A DNA stretch of 64,000 nt from an uncultured Clostridia bacterium. Its GTDB lineage: Bacteria > Bacillota > Clostridia > Christensenellales > Borkfalkiaceae. Made by a program: the position numbers and the translations under genes. The stretch's first letter is position 1, and the number at the start of each line of letters is the position of its first letter. The notes beneath the pieces were generated by a model. The model made no database searches. It saw only the letters and a program-made list of their open reading frames with translations, and was not told where the DNA came from. Positions 25,301 to 40,300 of this stretch are shown piece after piece. Location of the stretch: assembly GCA_947625385.1 (NCBI GenBank), contig CANQOB010000003.1, positions 1 through 64,000 on the forward strand, read 5' to 3'.

Positions 25301-28300
25301 GAGATAGTTTGCCGCGATAGCCATCGGATACCAGCCCGTGGTGGCGTCTTTCACTTCGGCGTCATCCTTTTGACGGTAGGGATACGTGACCTCCCAACCG
25401 GAACCGGAGGCGATGATGTCCGCAGGCTTGACGGTAAAGATGCCCGCCGTCTTGTAGTTGTCATCGCCGTCCCATTCGCCGTAGAACTTCACGTCGTAGC
25501 TCTTCATGAAGGTCATGTCGGCAGCATAGCCGAAGCCCCAGACGCCGACGATGGCATGGGTCCCTTCCGTCGCAAACAACTTCTCGGGGCTCGCGGGAGC
25601 GGCTTTGCCGAGGTAGAAGGTGAGGTAGCCGAGGTCCTGCGTCAGAATGGTGTAGTCCGCCAAGTCGAAGTCGTACGTCCACTGCGCCGCATTGGTCAGC
25701 TTCCTGCCCTCGTCATAGACGGGCGCGGTGAGTTCGATCTTCGAGCCGACATGGATGCCGTCGGTGCCGTAGATCGCATCTGCGACGCCGATTCGGATGG
25801 CAACGGAACGCTTGGTGATCTCATAGTCGCCGCCCTCGCGGTCGCCGGGCTCGTTGCCGCCCTCGGTGACCCAGTTCCTGAACGTCACTTTGTAGTTGGG
25901 GTTGCCGCAGCTGCCCTTGATGACGTTCGTATAGACGCCTGCGGGAGCCGTCTCGTTGACGACGTCGTCGAGGGTGAGCGTGATCTTCAACCCGGAACGG
26001 GTATCGCCGTCCGCATATCCCATATTCTCATCGTTTTTCGTGCCGTAGACCGCCCAGTTATCGCTCAGACCCGAGAGGTTCCGAAGGATGGTCTCGCCGT
26101 AGACGGTGGTCTGACGACCGATGAGCACGATGATAGGACGAGGCATGACGATGTAGTTGCCCGTACCCTCGGTGAAGGTGACGCTGTAATTCGCACTGTT
26201 CGGGACCGCAGTGAGACCGCCTACATAGGTCATGGCATCCCACCACTGTCCGTCTTTCGTCTTGTCCTGTTCCGTGAAGGCAAGCTCGTTGAGCGTGATG
26301 GTGATGCCGAGATCCTTTTCGCTGTCGCCTTTCACGAAACCATCGAGCGCCGTGAAGCCCCACGCTCCTTCGCTTCCCTCGAAGCCGTCCTCTTTCAGCG
26401 TTTCGCCGTAATAGCTCGAGTAGTCGTGCACGCTGACGCGCATCGCACGCTTTTCAATGGTGTGCTTGCCGCTCTGCGCGCTGTTGATGCGGAGAATAAA
26501 GTCGTCATCGAAGTTGAACCTGCCTTCTCCGAGCAACCAATCTGCGTCCTTGCCCGCGTCGGGGTCGAGTTTGACGAGGTAGCTGCCCGCACCGGGATAC
26601 GGCGTCGTGCCCTTTTCGAGTTTGGAAGTCCCATCGCTGTTGAAGAGCGCGAGAAGGTCGAGGACGAATTGATCAAGCTGCGTAACCTTTTCGCCCCTGC
26701 CGAAGTCTGCCGAGAGCACATTGTCGGTATACGTGAAGTGGAACTGCTTCTTGCCCTCCGTGCCGTAGACGGCATCGTCGTCGCCGTAGACGCTCGAGCT
26801 GTCCGCGATGGCGAGTTCGACTTCCCTGCGCTTGATCTCGAAGGCGACATACACGCCCTTATTTCCCATGTAGCGGATACTGTCGCTGGTTTCGTCCTTC
26901 TCTTCGATGAAGTAGTTTTCCGCGTCGGCGCCGAAGAGCCCGTTGGTGCTATCGCTGAACACGTGGACCCAGTACTTGCCGACATGGATGGCGCCCGTAG
27001 CTTCGAACACCGAACCGTTGTTGAAGTTGCCGCCTTCCGATTTGTTGTAACGCACGCTCTCGAACTCCACAGCGTCTCCGTCAAGACGGTTGGAGATGAC
27101 AACGTTTTCCGCCGCTACATTGACGAGGGGGGTGCCGTTGTAGCGCAGGTCGTTGATGGCTTCCTTTGTGGAGATCGTGATCGCGAGCGGCGTCACGGTA
27201 AAGACTTTCCCGCTATACTCGGTGCCGCCGTCCTTAAAGACGATGAAGCTTTCCTGCTCGAAGCCGCTGACTTCCATTTTGTCGATCTTCAGCCCGTAGT
27301 CGCCGACTTTGAGACGGTTCGCACCCGAGTAGTCGCCGTCGATCGCCAGAATGCCGATGCCGAACCCGTAGCTGACAAGGGTATTTGCCTGCTCTTCGTG
27401 AGTTCCCGAGATGCCTTCGACGGTGATCTTTCCTTCGCGGATGAACTTCAAGACCTGTTCGAGGACTTTCTCGGGCGAATAGGCGTCCGCATCGCCGTAG
27501 ACGGCGCTGAACTTCGCCTCGGCTCCGACGGTCAGCTCGATCGCGGTCGCCTTGACGGTGACTTTGAGCGTGATCGCCCACTGGTCGTGGTTGGGCGCAT
27601 CGACGGTCACGGCAATGGTGTAGAGCCCCGCACCTTTGAGACAGTAGCCGGTCTGGAGACCGTTCTCGTCGGTGACGGTATCGTAGGCAGCGCCCGTGCA
27701 GGACGTGAACGTAAACGACGCTTTGGAGGCGTTGAAGCCGTCCTCTTTGTCGATGAACTTGAAGTTCTCCGACGTGAGCGTAATGTCATGAGGATTGTCG
27801 GGCGCGAACACGAGTTCGCGTGTGAACGTGGTGCTGTTCTCCTCGGTGCCGAGCGATTCGGCATTCTTGATCTTGGCATTGGCGATGGTGTACGTCCAGT
27901 CCGCCTTTGCGACGTCCTTTGCGAAGGAGAAGTCCGCGCACACGAGGTCGACGGTGATGACATAGGCGCCCGCATTCTCGGGAATGCCGTCGAAGTCCAT
28001 GGTGTTGAAGCCGACCCAGCTCGGGGCGAAGGCGACTTTGAACGTGTAGAGCAGCGTTTCACCGTCCTTCACCTCGTACGTCGCGACAAGCCCATCGATC
28101 GCGGCTTCGCCCATGGTGCCTTTGGGGACGACGGTAAAGCCCGCCTCCGCGTTGCGGAACGCAACGGAAACGTTGTGCTTCTTGGTGTTATAGACGTTGC
28201 TCGAAACATCGGCAGGCTCATCGTCGATGGTCACAGAGAGCGAACCCGTGATGATGGCGGGCGTGATGACGTAGGCTTCCTGCCCCCATTCGCCCTTCTC

Positions 28301-31300
28301 CGTGTCAAACGTGTACGTTGCGGATTCGTGCGTGACGAACTTGAAGTTGGACAGGTCGCGCTGCGCTCCCGTAACGTCGTCACTCACATCCTTCAACGTG
28401 ACTTTTACGTTGTACGCGACAGGTTTGCGGTCGCCGTTCGTCTTGACATGCGTCGGGATATCCGCCAAGTCGTCATAGGTGATGTCGTAGTCCTTGGGCA
28501 GGACGGTAGAATTCGCCGAATTGACGAACGTGACCGTCGCGGGACGCTCCTCTCCCGTGTAGCTTGCGCCGGGGATGGCGGCGAGGTAGATCTCCGCCTT
28601 TTCGACGGTGAAGGTGAAGGTCGCCGTGTAGTCGCCCGTCTTTCCCGTAAATCCGTCTTTGAACTTGAAGTTGGGATCATTGCCGACGCCCGTCAGATTG
28701 TGCAGGGTGACGGTGACGGTGTATTCGCCCGCGTTGTGCGGCGCCTTGACATCCTGTCCTTGGAAGGTGTATTTGATGGTGTAGTCGGAGGAGTTCTCGT
28801 TGGTGTTGTACGCGGGGGTGATGCCCGTGCCGCTCTCGTTCGTGAATGTGAAAGAGCGGGACTGGTCCTGCGCGTTGTACGGGAGCGAAGTCTTATCGAT
28901 CGTCGCCGTGACCTCTGCGGGCAGGATATCATAGGACAGGTTGACCGACCCCTGATAGTTGTTCATGCCCGTGACCATGGTATCGACGTGACCGACGTTG
29001 ATATCCGACGTATTCGAGATAGAGTAGTCGCCGACCGTATCCGCCGCCGTCTTGCGCTTAAGTTCGGTCTTGGCGGCGCCCTCCGTCAGGGCGATGAGGA
29101 CATGGAAGTCATCGGTCTGCGGTCTGCCCGTGTAAATCTTCTGGTTGACTTCGTATGCAAGCGTCTTGCCGTCCGCAAGGAATACATCCCCTTGCCCGAT
29201 GGTGCGCTGCGTGATGGCATAGGTGAGCGAGATGGTGTATACCCCCGAGCCGAAGCAGAAGTTGCCGCCGAGGACTTCGGTAGAATTCCCGTCCTCATCG
29301 AAGATGTAGAATTTCAGCGTTACGGTGTAGGTACCCGCATTCGTGTAGCCCTGCCAAGCATCCTTCGCCCAGCCGTCGTAGCTCGCTTCGCGCACCGCAT
29401 AGACGTTGCCGCCCGTGCCTTCCGTTTGCACATCGCGCAATGTGACGCTGACTTCGTCGGTGTAGACCTTGTATTCGTGCGCGACGCCGTCATAGACGAG
29501 CGAGTTCTCGCCTTTTTGGACGAAGCCGTCCTTTTCAAATCCGAGGAACGGGGAGAGCACGACGGGCGTGACGCGGAAGTTCCTCGTCGCATGGTAGTCA
29601 CTGTCGCCTTCTCCGCGACCCTCTGTTGCGAAGATGAAGTTCTGGGTGAGCTGCATGGAGACAGTATAGGCGCCCGCGAAGTACGGCTTATGATCGGCGC
29701 CGAATCTCTCGTTGCCCGTTTTCTCCGTATCGTTGACGGAGTATGTTGCGGTGAAGTCGCCGAGGCTGAGGTCGGGCAGGACTGCGCCCGTGCCGTCTCC
29801 CGCGTACACGAAGGTGTAGTTTGCATCCTGCGGTCCGTCATTGTAGACGACATTGCCGACTTCTTGGAGCTTGACGACGTTGGGAATGATATCGAATACC
29901 AGCGTGACATACACGTTGTTCTCGTCAAGGACAGCCTTGCGGTAACCGTTCGTGTCCGTCGGGTTCTTTCCGAGGTCGATTTCTTGGAGCTCCACGCTGT
30001 CGTCCGTCTTTGTGCCGCCCGCGTATACATTCCGGATGGTGTAGTTGTTGTAGTGCTTCACGCCGGGATAGTGCCCGGTCTCTTCCCTGCTCAGGCGGAA
30101 GGTCACCGAATATCTGCCGACATCGTAAATCGCCTTGACGGGGTTGTCTCTGTCCCATGTCTCTTCCGTGTCGCTCACACTCGTGGCTTTGTAGTACTCG
30201 ACGGAGTACTGCGCGCCCTGCGGCACGGCGCCGCCCTCTGCGGCGTCGAGAGAGATAGAGCCGAAGCTCCCCGTCCAGTCATTGCGGTTGTAGTAGAACT
30301 TGTTGACGTACGCGCCGTCGTTTTTGAGCGTGGCGGCGGAGAAGAACACGTCGATGACGGAAGGCGTAATGGAGAAGTCGACATAGACTCCCGTCTCCGT
30401 CTTATCGCGATACTCGCTCGTCAGCTGCACATGGCTGCCGTTTCTCGGTCCCGCATAGACATTGCGGAGCTTATAGTTCTTGTTCACGTTCTCAGCCGCG
30501 AGGAGTTCGAAGTGCAAGAAGTACTTGCCCGCGTCAAAGACTTCATTGTTCTTCGCCTTCGTGCCCGCATGGGCTGCGACATTGTCGTAGTAGAACGTGA
30601 CGGAGTACCCTTGGGAAGGGGTGATGTTCCCATCGTTGGCGAAGTCGACGGAGCCGAGCTTCGAGGACTGGTTGGTACCGTCATAGACGAAGCTGCTCGT
30701 AAACTCGCTGCCGCTTACGAACCCGTTGAGATAGAGGTCGATCTCGGCAGGCGTGACCTTAAAGGCAAGGCTGAACTTTTTGAGGGTCCCGTCGTCAAGC
30801 TTGCCTTCGATCGGATGATAGGCGTCGCCCGCATTTTCCTTCACGTCGAAGGTATCGTCCGTGCCCGCATAGATGGCAGTGATGACGTAGTTGCCCGCGT
30901 CGTCCGTGAGGGTGAATACCAGGCGGTAGTCGCCGACGTCGGTGGCGCTATCCACGGCGTCCGAATCTTTCAGCATGAAGGTGACCGTGTACTCACTGTT
31001 GGTGGGCACGATGTCATCCTTGCCCGAGAGCGTGACCGCATTGAGCACGCTCGCCCAGCTCGACTTGTTGAAGCCGAATTCGTTGACGAACGCTCCCTCT
31101 GCCGACCTGAACTGTTCGGGCACATGGACCTGAATCTCCGCAGGCGTGATCTTGAACTGCACGGAGAACGCCGTGAACGGTTCGCTTGCGGTCTTTACAT
31201 AGCCCTTTTCGGCATTTTCGGACAGCTCGACCGCGTTGCTGACTTCGCTCAATGTATTCGACGGCGTACCCGCATAGACCTTGACGATCTCGAAGTTCTT

Positions 31301-34300
31301 TGCGCCGTCGCTGACAAGCGTGATGACGAGCTTGTAGGTGCCGACATTGCGCACGGTGGCGGCGTCGGTTTCCGTGTCCTTGCCGACCGACTTCAAGACG
31401 GCGGTATACTCGCCGTTCTGCGGGAAGATCCCGTTGCGGAGCTCATTCTTGAACTGTACGCTGTTCAGCGTGTTCGTCCAGTCGTTCTTGTTGAAGCCGA
31501 AGCTGTTGACGAAACCTTCCCCGCTTCGGAACGCCTCGGACAGATAGACCTCGATTTGGGCGGGCGTGATGTCGAACTTCACGGAGAAGTCCTCCATGCT
31601 GCTGCCAAAGTAGCCCGCGCCGTCCGCGCTTTCGGCTTTGGCGAGCGTAACGCTCGTGTCGTTGCCCGCGTAGATCGCCGTGACGTTGTAGTTGTTCGCC
31701 GCCTCATCACTACTGAATTTGAAGATGAGGTAGTACTTGCCGACGTTGGTGACGGTTGTGGTGTCCTCGCCCGCAAGCTCCGTCTTGAAGCTGACCGTGT
31801 AGTCGGTCCCGTTCGGGACGACGTTGTTGGCGTTCTTGATAGAGACGACGGAGAGCACGGCATGGAGGTTCTGCCTCGTGTAGACGAAGCTGTTGACGAA
31901 CGCTCCCTTGTCCTTGAAGCGGTCGGCGAGGTGAATCTCGATGTTCGCAGGGGTGACGGTGAAGGCGACGTCAAACGCGCGCATGTCGCCGTCGTCCGTC
32001 GTCGTGTAGTTGTCGGAGTTCGTGAGCTCAACGTAGTCGGAGCCCGCTGACCCGTCCTTGCCCGCGCGGACATGGGTGATGACAAAGTTCTGCGCGTCGT
32101 CGCCGATGAGCCCGAATTTGAGCGTGTAGCTGCCCGCGTTGAGGACCTGCTCGGTCGCGTCCGCGTCCTTCAAGAAGGTCACCTGATAGTCGACGTTTAC
32201 GGTGCCGGGCACAACGCCGCCACTCAGTTCGTTCTTGAAGGTGACGGGGTTGAGGCGGGTCCGCCAATCCGACCTGTCATAGCCGAAACTGTTGTTGAAC
32301 GCGCTGTCCGACTTGAACGGGCTGGACAGGTACACCTCGATCTTCGCCGTCTCGACGACAAAGTGAACGGAGATATTTTTCAGCGACTCGTCGTCCGCAT
32401 AGTAGCCGTTTCCCTCGGAGGTTTCAACCTTCGGGACTTTATCGTTCTCGGTCGAGCCCGAGCCGACATAGACACCCGTAACTTGGTAATTGCCTTTCTC
32501 GTCGATCAGTCTGAGTACAAGGTAGTAGTGGTCCGCATTGCGGGCAGAGTTCGTTTTGTGCGCTTCAGCGGCATCGCTCTCGGTGTAGAATTCTACCGTA
32601 TATTCGCCCGTGACGGGGGTAATACCGCCCTCGCCCGAGAGAGTAACGGAGTTGAGCACAGTCGTGTAATCCGTCGCAGTATACGGGAAGGTATTGGTGA
32701 ATCTGCCGTCCGCGCCCTTGAACTGGTCAGACAAGTGAATTTGGATTTGGGCAGGCGTGACGGTGATCGCAAACTTGTAGGCGAAGAGGAACGGCTCATC
32801 GGGGAACATGTCAGCGATAGTTCCCGCTTCTCGGTGCTCTTTGTAGAACACAAAGTTGCTGTACTCCTTGTTGTCGCCGCTCTGGAAGCGAATCCAAACG
32901 AAGTAACTGCCGCTGTCCGTAACGCCGCCTTCGATCGCCGTCGCATCGTCCTTGGGCTTGCTATTTGCCTCGTCCCAATCCGCTGCCTTGTAGTATTCGA
33001 TGACATAGTCCGAGCTGTTGGGCAAAGTCGAGGTATCGCAGAGGTTTTTGAACGCAAACGAAACCGTCTGTGCCGTCTTGTTATAGCTGAACGTGAGGGA
33101 GCCCTTATCTTCCGTGCTCACATCCGGCTCAAAGGTCTCCGAATTGCCGCTGTTGTCGCTTGCCGTGACATTGACGATGGCAGGCAAGATCAAGAAGCCG
33201 CCTTCGAGCGAGCCCGTGAAGTTGTTGACGCCCGTCATCGTGACCTTCGCCTCACCGGCATTCAAGTTGTCGGTATAGGTGGCTTCAAACGCCGACGCAT
33301 AATGGACCTCGTCCTTATCCCAAGCACCCGACCTGAGGGCAAGGTCGCCGGTGAAGATGTCCCCGTCGGACAGCGTGATGGTAGGCGTGATCGCCGACCC
33401 CGTGTAGTGGTAGCCGACCGCCGCGCTACCCGCATGGTCTTTGAGCGTTTCGTCGTCCTGATAGGTAGGCGTGAAGCTGCTGATGTCGCGCCGTTCGATC
33501 GTGTAGTTGCGCAGCACCGAGTAGCTGTTGTCCGCGAAGCGGAAGTCGCCGCCATCCCCGTGAAGGGTGAGCGTGACCGTGTAGGAGCCCGCATTCTTGA
33601 AGCCGTTGGAGTTGTCAAGCGTCTTGCCCGCCCAGCCGTCGTAGCCGTAGGTGACCCAAACTTCGCCGATTCCGATGCTATCGCCGCTTGTGGCAAGCGT
33701 GGGCAGGACTTTTTCGTCCGTACTCACAGAGTTGGTGAGAACGATTCCGTTCCCTATGGTCGGCTTGTGCTCTTGCCTATCGTAAGTAACGGAAGTGTCA
33801 TTCAGCGAGAAGCTGATCTGCGCGGGGGTGATGTTGTAAGTAAAGGGAATCGAGAGGTGTTTCTCATCCGCCCCCGAAGTGGTGATATAGAAGCTCTCCT
33901 CGCTGAACTTCACCGTGACGGTGTAAGTCGCGACATGGGTGAAGAAGCCAACCTTCGCAAATTCCTCGAAGGTGTAATCTTTCTTGGCGCCGTATTCGAC
34001 CGTATCGTCGGAAGTCGTGGGCGTGTAGTGGACAGTCGCGGTATTGGTAGCCCCATCGCCCTTCTTGAAGATGACATCGACGGTGAGGTCGTCCGCCTGA
34101 ATTGCCTCGGAGGACGCGTATTGGAACATCGCCGAGACCCAATTCGTGAGAGCGATGCCCTCCGCACCCGCGGCGTGGAAGTGGTCCTTGGCGTTGTAGA
34201 CGTCGGTCGCAAACAGCTGCGTGACGGTGATGTCCACGCGGTTGATGAGGAAGGGCGCGAGGATGACGGAAGCATCCTCCCCTTCGCCGAGGCGCTGTGT

Positions 34301-37300
34301 AAGAAGCGTCGCATCCGTCGCCGTCTCGCTGTGCGCAAAGTGAGGCTGCGTAATCGACCGCGTTTCGAACTTGAAGTTCTTTGCACCCGCTTCGGTCAGA
34401 GAAATTTTGACGGAATAGAGTTCCGCATAGAACGGATTGCCGTTCTCGTCGCACGAATTCTTATCAGGAGTAATGACATTGTTGTCAACGTATTCGACCT
34501 TGAATTCGTCCGCGAGCACGGGAACACCCGCATTTTGCCCGTTGTGCGTAGGTACAGCCGCATTGTTGGACTGCTTGTTCGAGAAAACGGGCGTCTGCGG
34601 CTGCGCCGCGCGGTTGTAGACGCTGTCCTTGAACGCATCGAGGGTGATGGTCGCCTTTTGGATGACATAGTCGCCGGGCGCCGTCCAGCTGCCTTCCGTG
34701 GGATAGGACGAGCCGAGGTTGTTTCCGTCGCGGACGGTATAGTTGTAGGTGTTCTCCTGCGAACCTTCGCACGAAGGATAGTTGTCCTCGCCCGTGGAGC
34801 CGTCCTTGTAGCCCGTGATGAGGCTGCCCGACGCGTCCACCGTGAGCGAGAAGCAATAGTTGTGCGACGAAAGTTGGACTTTGACCGTGTAGTTGCCCGC
34901 ATCGATCTCGGATTCCTTCCCGTTGATGGTCACCGTGTACTCGCTGCCGAGCTGCGGCACCACGTTTTGGAACGAACGCAGTGTCGGATTCTTCTCATAG
35001 GTGATATTGGTGAACGTCAAAGTCGGCGTGTGCGCCGCGCGGTTGTAAATTTCATTATTGTTGGCAAACTTATATGAGACGACCGCGGGCAGAATGGTGT
35101 GCGAGCCCGTCGCCGTCTTTTTGTAAGCCTCCGTGCCGACAGGCGTAAAGTACGACCCGCCCCCCGTGCCGCTTACAAATTGATAGTTATCGCTTCCCAA
35201 CACGATCTTGACGTCATAGACGCCCGCCTCGATGGGAACAGTCCCGTCCGTAATGTCTGCGGGAGACGCCGCCGCGCCGAATCCTGCCGCCGTACGCGTG
35301 CGCGCCTTGTATGTAATGGAGTACACCGAGGCATCGGGCTGCGGCTTCTTGAATTCTCCGTTGCCGACAAGAATCTTGGGGTCGGCGTTCAGATATTTAC
35401 TGTAAGCGTCGTCGGTCTCGGCGTTGGTGTACGTTACATTGACGCTGTGCGCCGTCTTATCGTACTGCGGCACAGCACCCACGCCCTGCGGCACAGCACC
35501 CACGCCCGCGTACTGCACGGCGATCTGCGCCGGGGTGATGGTGAAGTCGAGCGTCAGCGAGCCCGTATAGTTCCCCTGCCCGTTCAGCGTGATGCGCGCC
35601 GAGTTCGAAGCCGTCGAGGCATTCGAATTGTTCATGTACGAAATCGTGTAGTCCTCGCCATCGCCATTCAGCGTGAGCGGGGTGCCGTAGGCGGTCCTGC
35701 CCGTCGTGCGCTCAACGCTCTCCGCATAGTAGAACGGCTGATATTGGACGGTCACGCCCGGTGTATACTGCCAGTTGTTGCCCGCGAACGGGTAGGAAAT
35801 GCCCGTTTTAACATTCCCGCCCTCGCCGAGCGAAAGCGTCGTCGTGCCGCCCTCGATCGTAGAACTCCAATGCTTGAAGCTGTCGATGCCGACCTTGGTG
35901 ATATCCCCCGCGAGTTCGTTGAGGTTCTTTTGGTTGATGGTGACGTCGAGGAAGCTCGTCGAGCTGATGACGAAGTTCTGCGACGTATTGAACGCCTGCA
36001 CCTGCTTGCCGTCTTTCGGCTGATAGGTGATAATCCACGTCGCACCCTCTTTTTCGGGTTCGTCCGTGACGCGCGGCGTGGTCACAACAGTTTTGCCTGT
36101 CGCGAAAGCGTCGGCGTCGACCGTGGACAGGTGATAGTTGCCTTGATCCGCGCTCTTCGTCTTGAAGGCATACAGTCCGATACCGAAACTGATTTCGTGC
36201 TGCTTAAATTCCTCGTTAGAATAGTTGACCGAGACACTTCCGAGCGTGAAACGATTCTTATGGTAGGTCGCATCGTCGTAATTGTGCAACGTGTTGTCTT
36301 TGCCCCAAAGGTCGGTCAAATCGCGAGTTACTTCCGCCCCGCCGTCATAGGCAGAGAATGTTCCGGTCGTCGTGTAACTATCTGCATGTTGGTTTGTGAT
36401 GAGCTCGCTGGGCGTCGTGATGCCGTCCTGTACAAGGAAGAAGATGGATTCATACCAAGCGTCGTCCTCGCCCTTGCCGGAACGCGGCGGCAAATATCTC
36501 GCTCTTTCGTAGCTGCTGCCGTCATAAGTATAGGAAAGGCTGCCCGTGACGGTCACTTCCACGGGTTTGATGGTGTACGTTCCGATGTAGACGCCCTTGA
36601 AATTGGCAACAGGGGTGTATTTTGTCGCGGAGCTGTTAGCACCGTTGTTGGCATCTTCGGGCATGACGCCGCGGAAGTGGACGAGAATCCAGTATTCCCC
36701 TGCGTCCACGGGTCGGAACTTGCTCTCGAGAAGCTGATTGCCGTTCTTGTCCGTTCCGTTGTATTTTGTTTCCGCGTCCCATTTCGTCCAGTTGCCGGTT
36801 TTTGCTTCGATGTCGTCTGCCGTGACTTCGACATCCTCACGATTGGAATATTTCTCTTTGGAGAGATAGCGCACCTGCACGACGGTATCGTCGGTCATGT
36901 CGGGATAGTTGTAGAGCCCGTTGTCCGCGCCGGAAGAGTGATAGCGACCCGAAATCGTGGGCTCGTCATCCGTCGCATTGTAGACGCGGTCGTCGAGGTT
37001 GATACTGCCCTCCCCGCTGTCGGGCACGGATTCCGTCGTCCAGTTCTCAATTTCAGCGGGCTGGATGAAGAAATAGTATGCGAACTCGTACACAACATCT
37101 CTGCCCTGCTCGTCTTTTTGCGACGTTTCAGCCAAACGCTGTTTTTCGTTCGAAGTGAAGATGTAGTCGTTATACGGCTTGCCGCGCGGGGTGAAATCAT
37201 CCTTCCCCTCGTCGCCCTCTCTCCACAACATCGCATTCAGCGAGACATGCACGACGTACTTGCCCGCGTCCTTGACGCCCCAACGCGAGGAGCCGTCGGA

Positions 37301-40300
37301 GTTATCTTCGATACCGACTTCCGTCGCATTTGCACCGCGTGCAAGATAGTCGTCGAACTGATAATATTTGACGGTGACGTTGGGGTCGAGCTCGGGGTCA
37401 TTGCCCGCCTCATCGTTGTTGTTGAAGTAGAGAATCTGCTTGGTCGTATAGACGGCGTCCTTGAAGGTGTAGCCGAAGTAGCCTTCTACATCCTCTTTGA
37501 CGCAGGCATTGTTTTCGAGCCATACGGAGACGGAGACGCGCTGAATGGGCAAGTGCATCTCGCTCTGGAAGGCGATGTTGTTCTTCATATAGTCGACGGA
37601 GGGCGCAACCGCTCCATCCGCGACGACCTCATGCGCGCCGCGCACCTCATAGAATCCCGCGTGCAGGAAGTAGTTGGTCTTTTCGAGCTCCGACTGCGAC
37701 TTGTCATTGAGTTCGCGCCAGTAATATTCGAGGTCGAAGTCAACTGCGCCGAAGTCAATCTCCACGTCCTTCCCGAAGAAGTCCGTATTGGCGTAGACAA
37801 ACTTCATGACCGCGCCGGTGAAGCCCTTGTATTTGCCCTCTTTGCCCTCTCGATATGCCTTATCGAGCACGAAATCATACGCCGTGCCGCGATAATAAAG
37901 CGCGCCAGCAATATAATCTCTAAGTTCCTGTTCACTGGGAATTTTATTATTAGCGAAAGGATTTCCTTTGTCGTGCCAAGTGGGTTCACCGTTCTTGACT
38001 TCGTATGCAGAGACACCTACACCGAGCTGGTTAATCGTAATGGTAAAAGAAGTATTGCTGTATGCTCCACTGGTGACACGGAAGGAATAATCGCCCGCAT
38101 AGATGAGAGCCTTCTCTCCGCCCTCTTCGATAAGTTCGCTCTCTATATTGTTCTTTTCGAGCAGATAGTGGAAAGAATAGTTAACACCCTGGCCGGCAGT
38201 ATCCAAGTGGCTGATATCCCATGTTTGAACGACAGCCTCTCCGCTCAGAGCCTCAACTTTGGTAACTTCGTACATCTTATGGTCGAAACGAAGCTGGCTC
38301 TCTGTCCACAAGAAAGAGGTGATTTCTGCGCTCGATTTGCCAATGTCGGCATCGTCCCACTTGAAAACATGCTGACCCGCATTAAATGAGCCGTGCTCGG
38401 GTTTCCCGTCCGCAACGATTATAAACTCTTTGCCACCGTACAGTGTACCTGTGATGCGCCATGTGAGTCCCGTCATCGCGGGCTTGGTCTTATTGGAGAG
38501 AGCTGCTTCGCCTGTGCCGCCGGTGCTCTCCTGATTGTCGCTCCAAGCAACGTAGTAGTCTTCATCGTCCGAAGTAAAATAACGGTTGGGGTCGACGTTC
38601 GTTTCGGAATATTCTGAGGTGAAACTGCCATTAGGCCAGCTCGCTACGTCCTGCAACGTAATACCGATTTTGGCGTTGATTCCGTTTTGGAACATGCTTC
38701 CGCCGATAACAATTTTTGCACGTTTATCGCCAGAGCATGCAAGGAACAGATTGCTTGTGCTACCGCCCGTGAGTTCTTTGTTTTTCCAAATGACGCCGCC
38801 GATGAGGTTGTTTTCCGCATTGCGCCCCTCGCCGTACGTCCAGTCTTTTACCACTGTGCCGTCCGGTCGCGACGGCCCATTGTCTCCCGCCGCGATTTTG
38901 CTATCGACCCTCGAGCCGCCAATGCCCTTGCCGCCCCCCACCGAACTCTTGTCAACTTCGGTGGTATTATGCGAATAGAACGATATATGGTAAATGTTGT
39001 TCTTGGAACTGGTATGTGTCCACAGCGTTGTACCGTCATATGTGAAATCTCTATGATAATACTGGGCAGCCAATCCGCTGACGTTATCGGTAACAATAAG
39101 CGCACCCGCGAACTTGAACGTCGTCGCTTCTGCGTCGACATAAATACCGCCACCGTAAATGCCCGCCTTGTTGAAGCGAATCGTTGTGTTTTCGAGCAGA
39201 CCTTGGCTCGAGGGGCCGATATGGACGCCGCCGCCGTAAGAACCCGCAATGTTATAGGTGATATCGCCATCATGAATGTTGACATACGAGGTGTCGCGCA
39301 GGGCAATGCCGCCGCCGTACCCCGCAGCGCGGTTATAGGAAATGACTCCGTCGTACACTGTGAAGACGGAGCGGGAAGCACTGGCAAGATACACGCCGCC
39401 GCCATAGAGCGTGGCGTAGTTGCCGATGATATAGCCGTTGTAGATGATCATGGCGGCATTGCTGACCAGATAGATCGCACCGCCGAACTGCGCCTGGCTG
39501 TCGCTGAGCGTGCCGCTGTGCAGAATAAACTCCGACCGCGGCTCTCCGTGTACGCAGCCCCCCTTCCCTTCATTATTGGTATAGCCCCATGTCGCCCAAG
39601 GGGATTCTACGCGCAATGTCTCCCAATGATCCTCTGAAAGGTCTGCCATGCGCTTGGTACCGGTAGACCAACCGTTTTCGTCGATACCCCAGTCGACATA
39701 AGAAACATATTTTTGGTCGGCGCAACCGCCCATGATTGTGCCCTCATGGTTGGTCTTGTAACCTTTAACGGGGGTTGTGGTATCGTTTGCGGGAATCGTC
39801 TCACCGCGTTCATTCAACCGATTGATACGGCCGTCGGAGGCGCGCTCGTAGGCGGTAGAATCCACGACCTCGAGACGGGCTTTCGGCTGAACTTCAATCA
39901 CGTTCCCGTAGTAGCAATAGGGATTGCCGTACATGTATTGATTTTTTAACGGGGTATCGGTGCCGTTCACCCATGCGTGAGCATCATTTTGGATAATACC
40001 GAGCGGATATTCATACCGCTCTTTGAGAATGCTCCCGCTGTTTTGAATCTCGTCGTAGTCGTCATCGGCCAAATCACGGGAAATGGTGTGGCCGTTGAGG
40101 TCGAGCACGATATACGCGCCCGTCGGCACGTTGATGCGTCCGAAAGAGAAGGGCGAAGTCACATTTTCATGAATGACGTGAGGCGTCACCCCATCACTGC
40201 ACATCGTACTGGCCGCATCGTCGGCATTGATGCAGAGGTCGTATGAAGCGTAATATTTATGCGTGACGTCGTCTTGATAGCCATCTTCGAACGAGGTATC

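Noticed and set aside
23573-32050. A 2,825-codon open frame antisense to the giant gene (and a 1,096-codon one at 35099-38389)
   Set aside because: Translations are Arg/Val/Asp-rich with no domain, no ribosome site and no promoter. They arise because the sense strand uses GC-rich third positions that avoid stops in the antisense frame.
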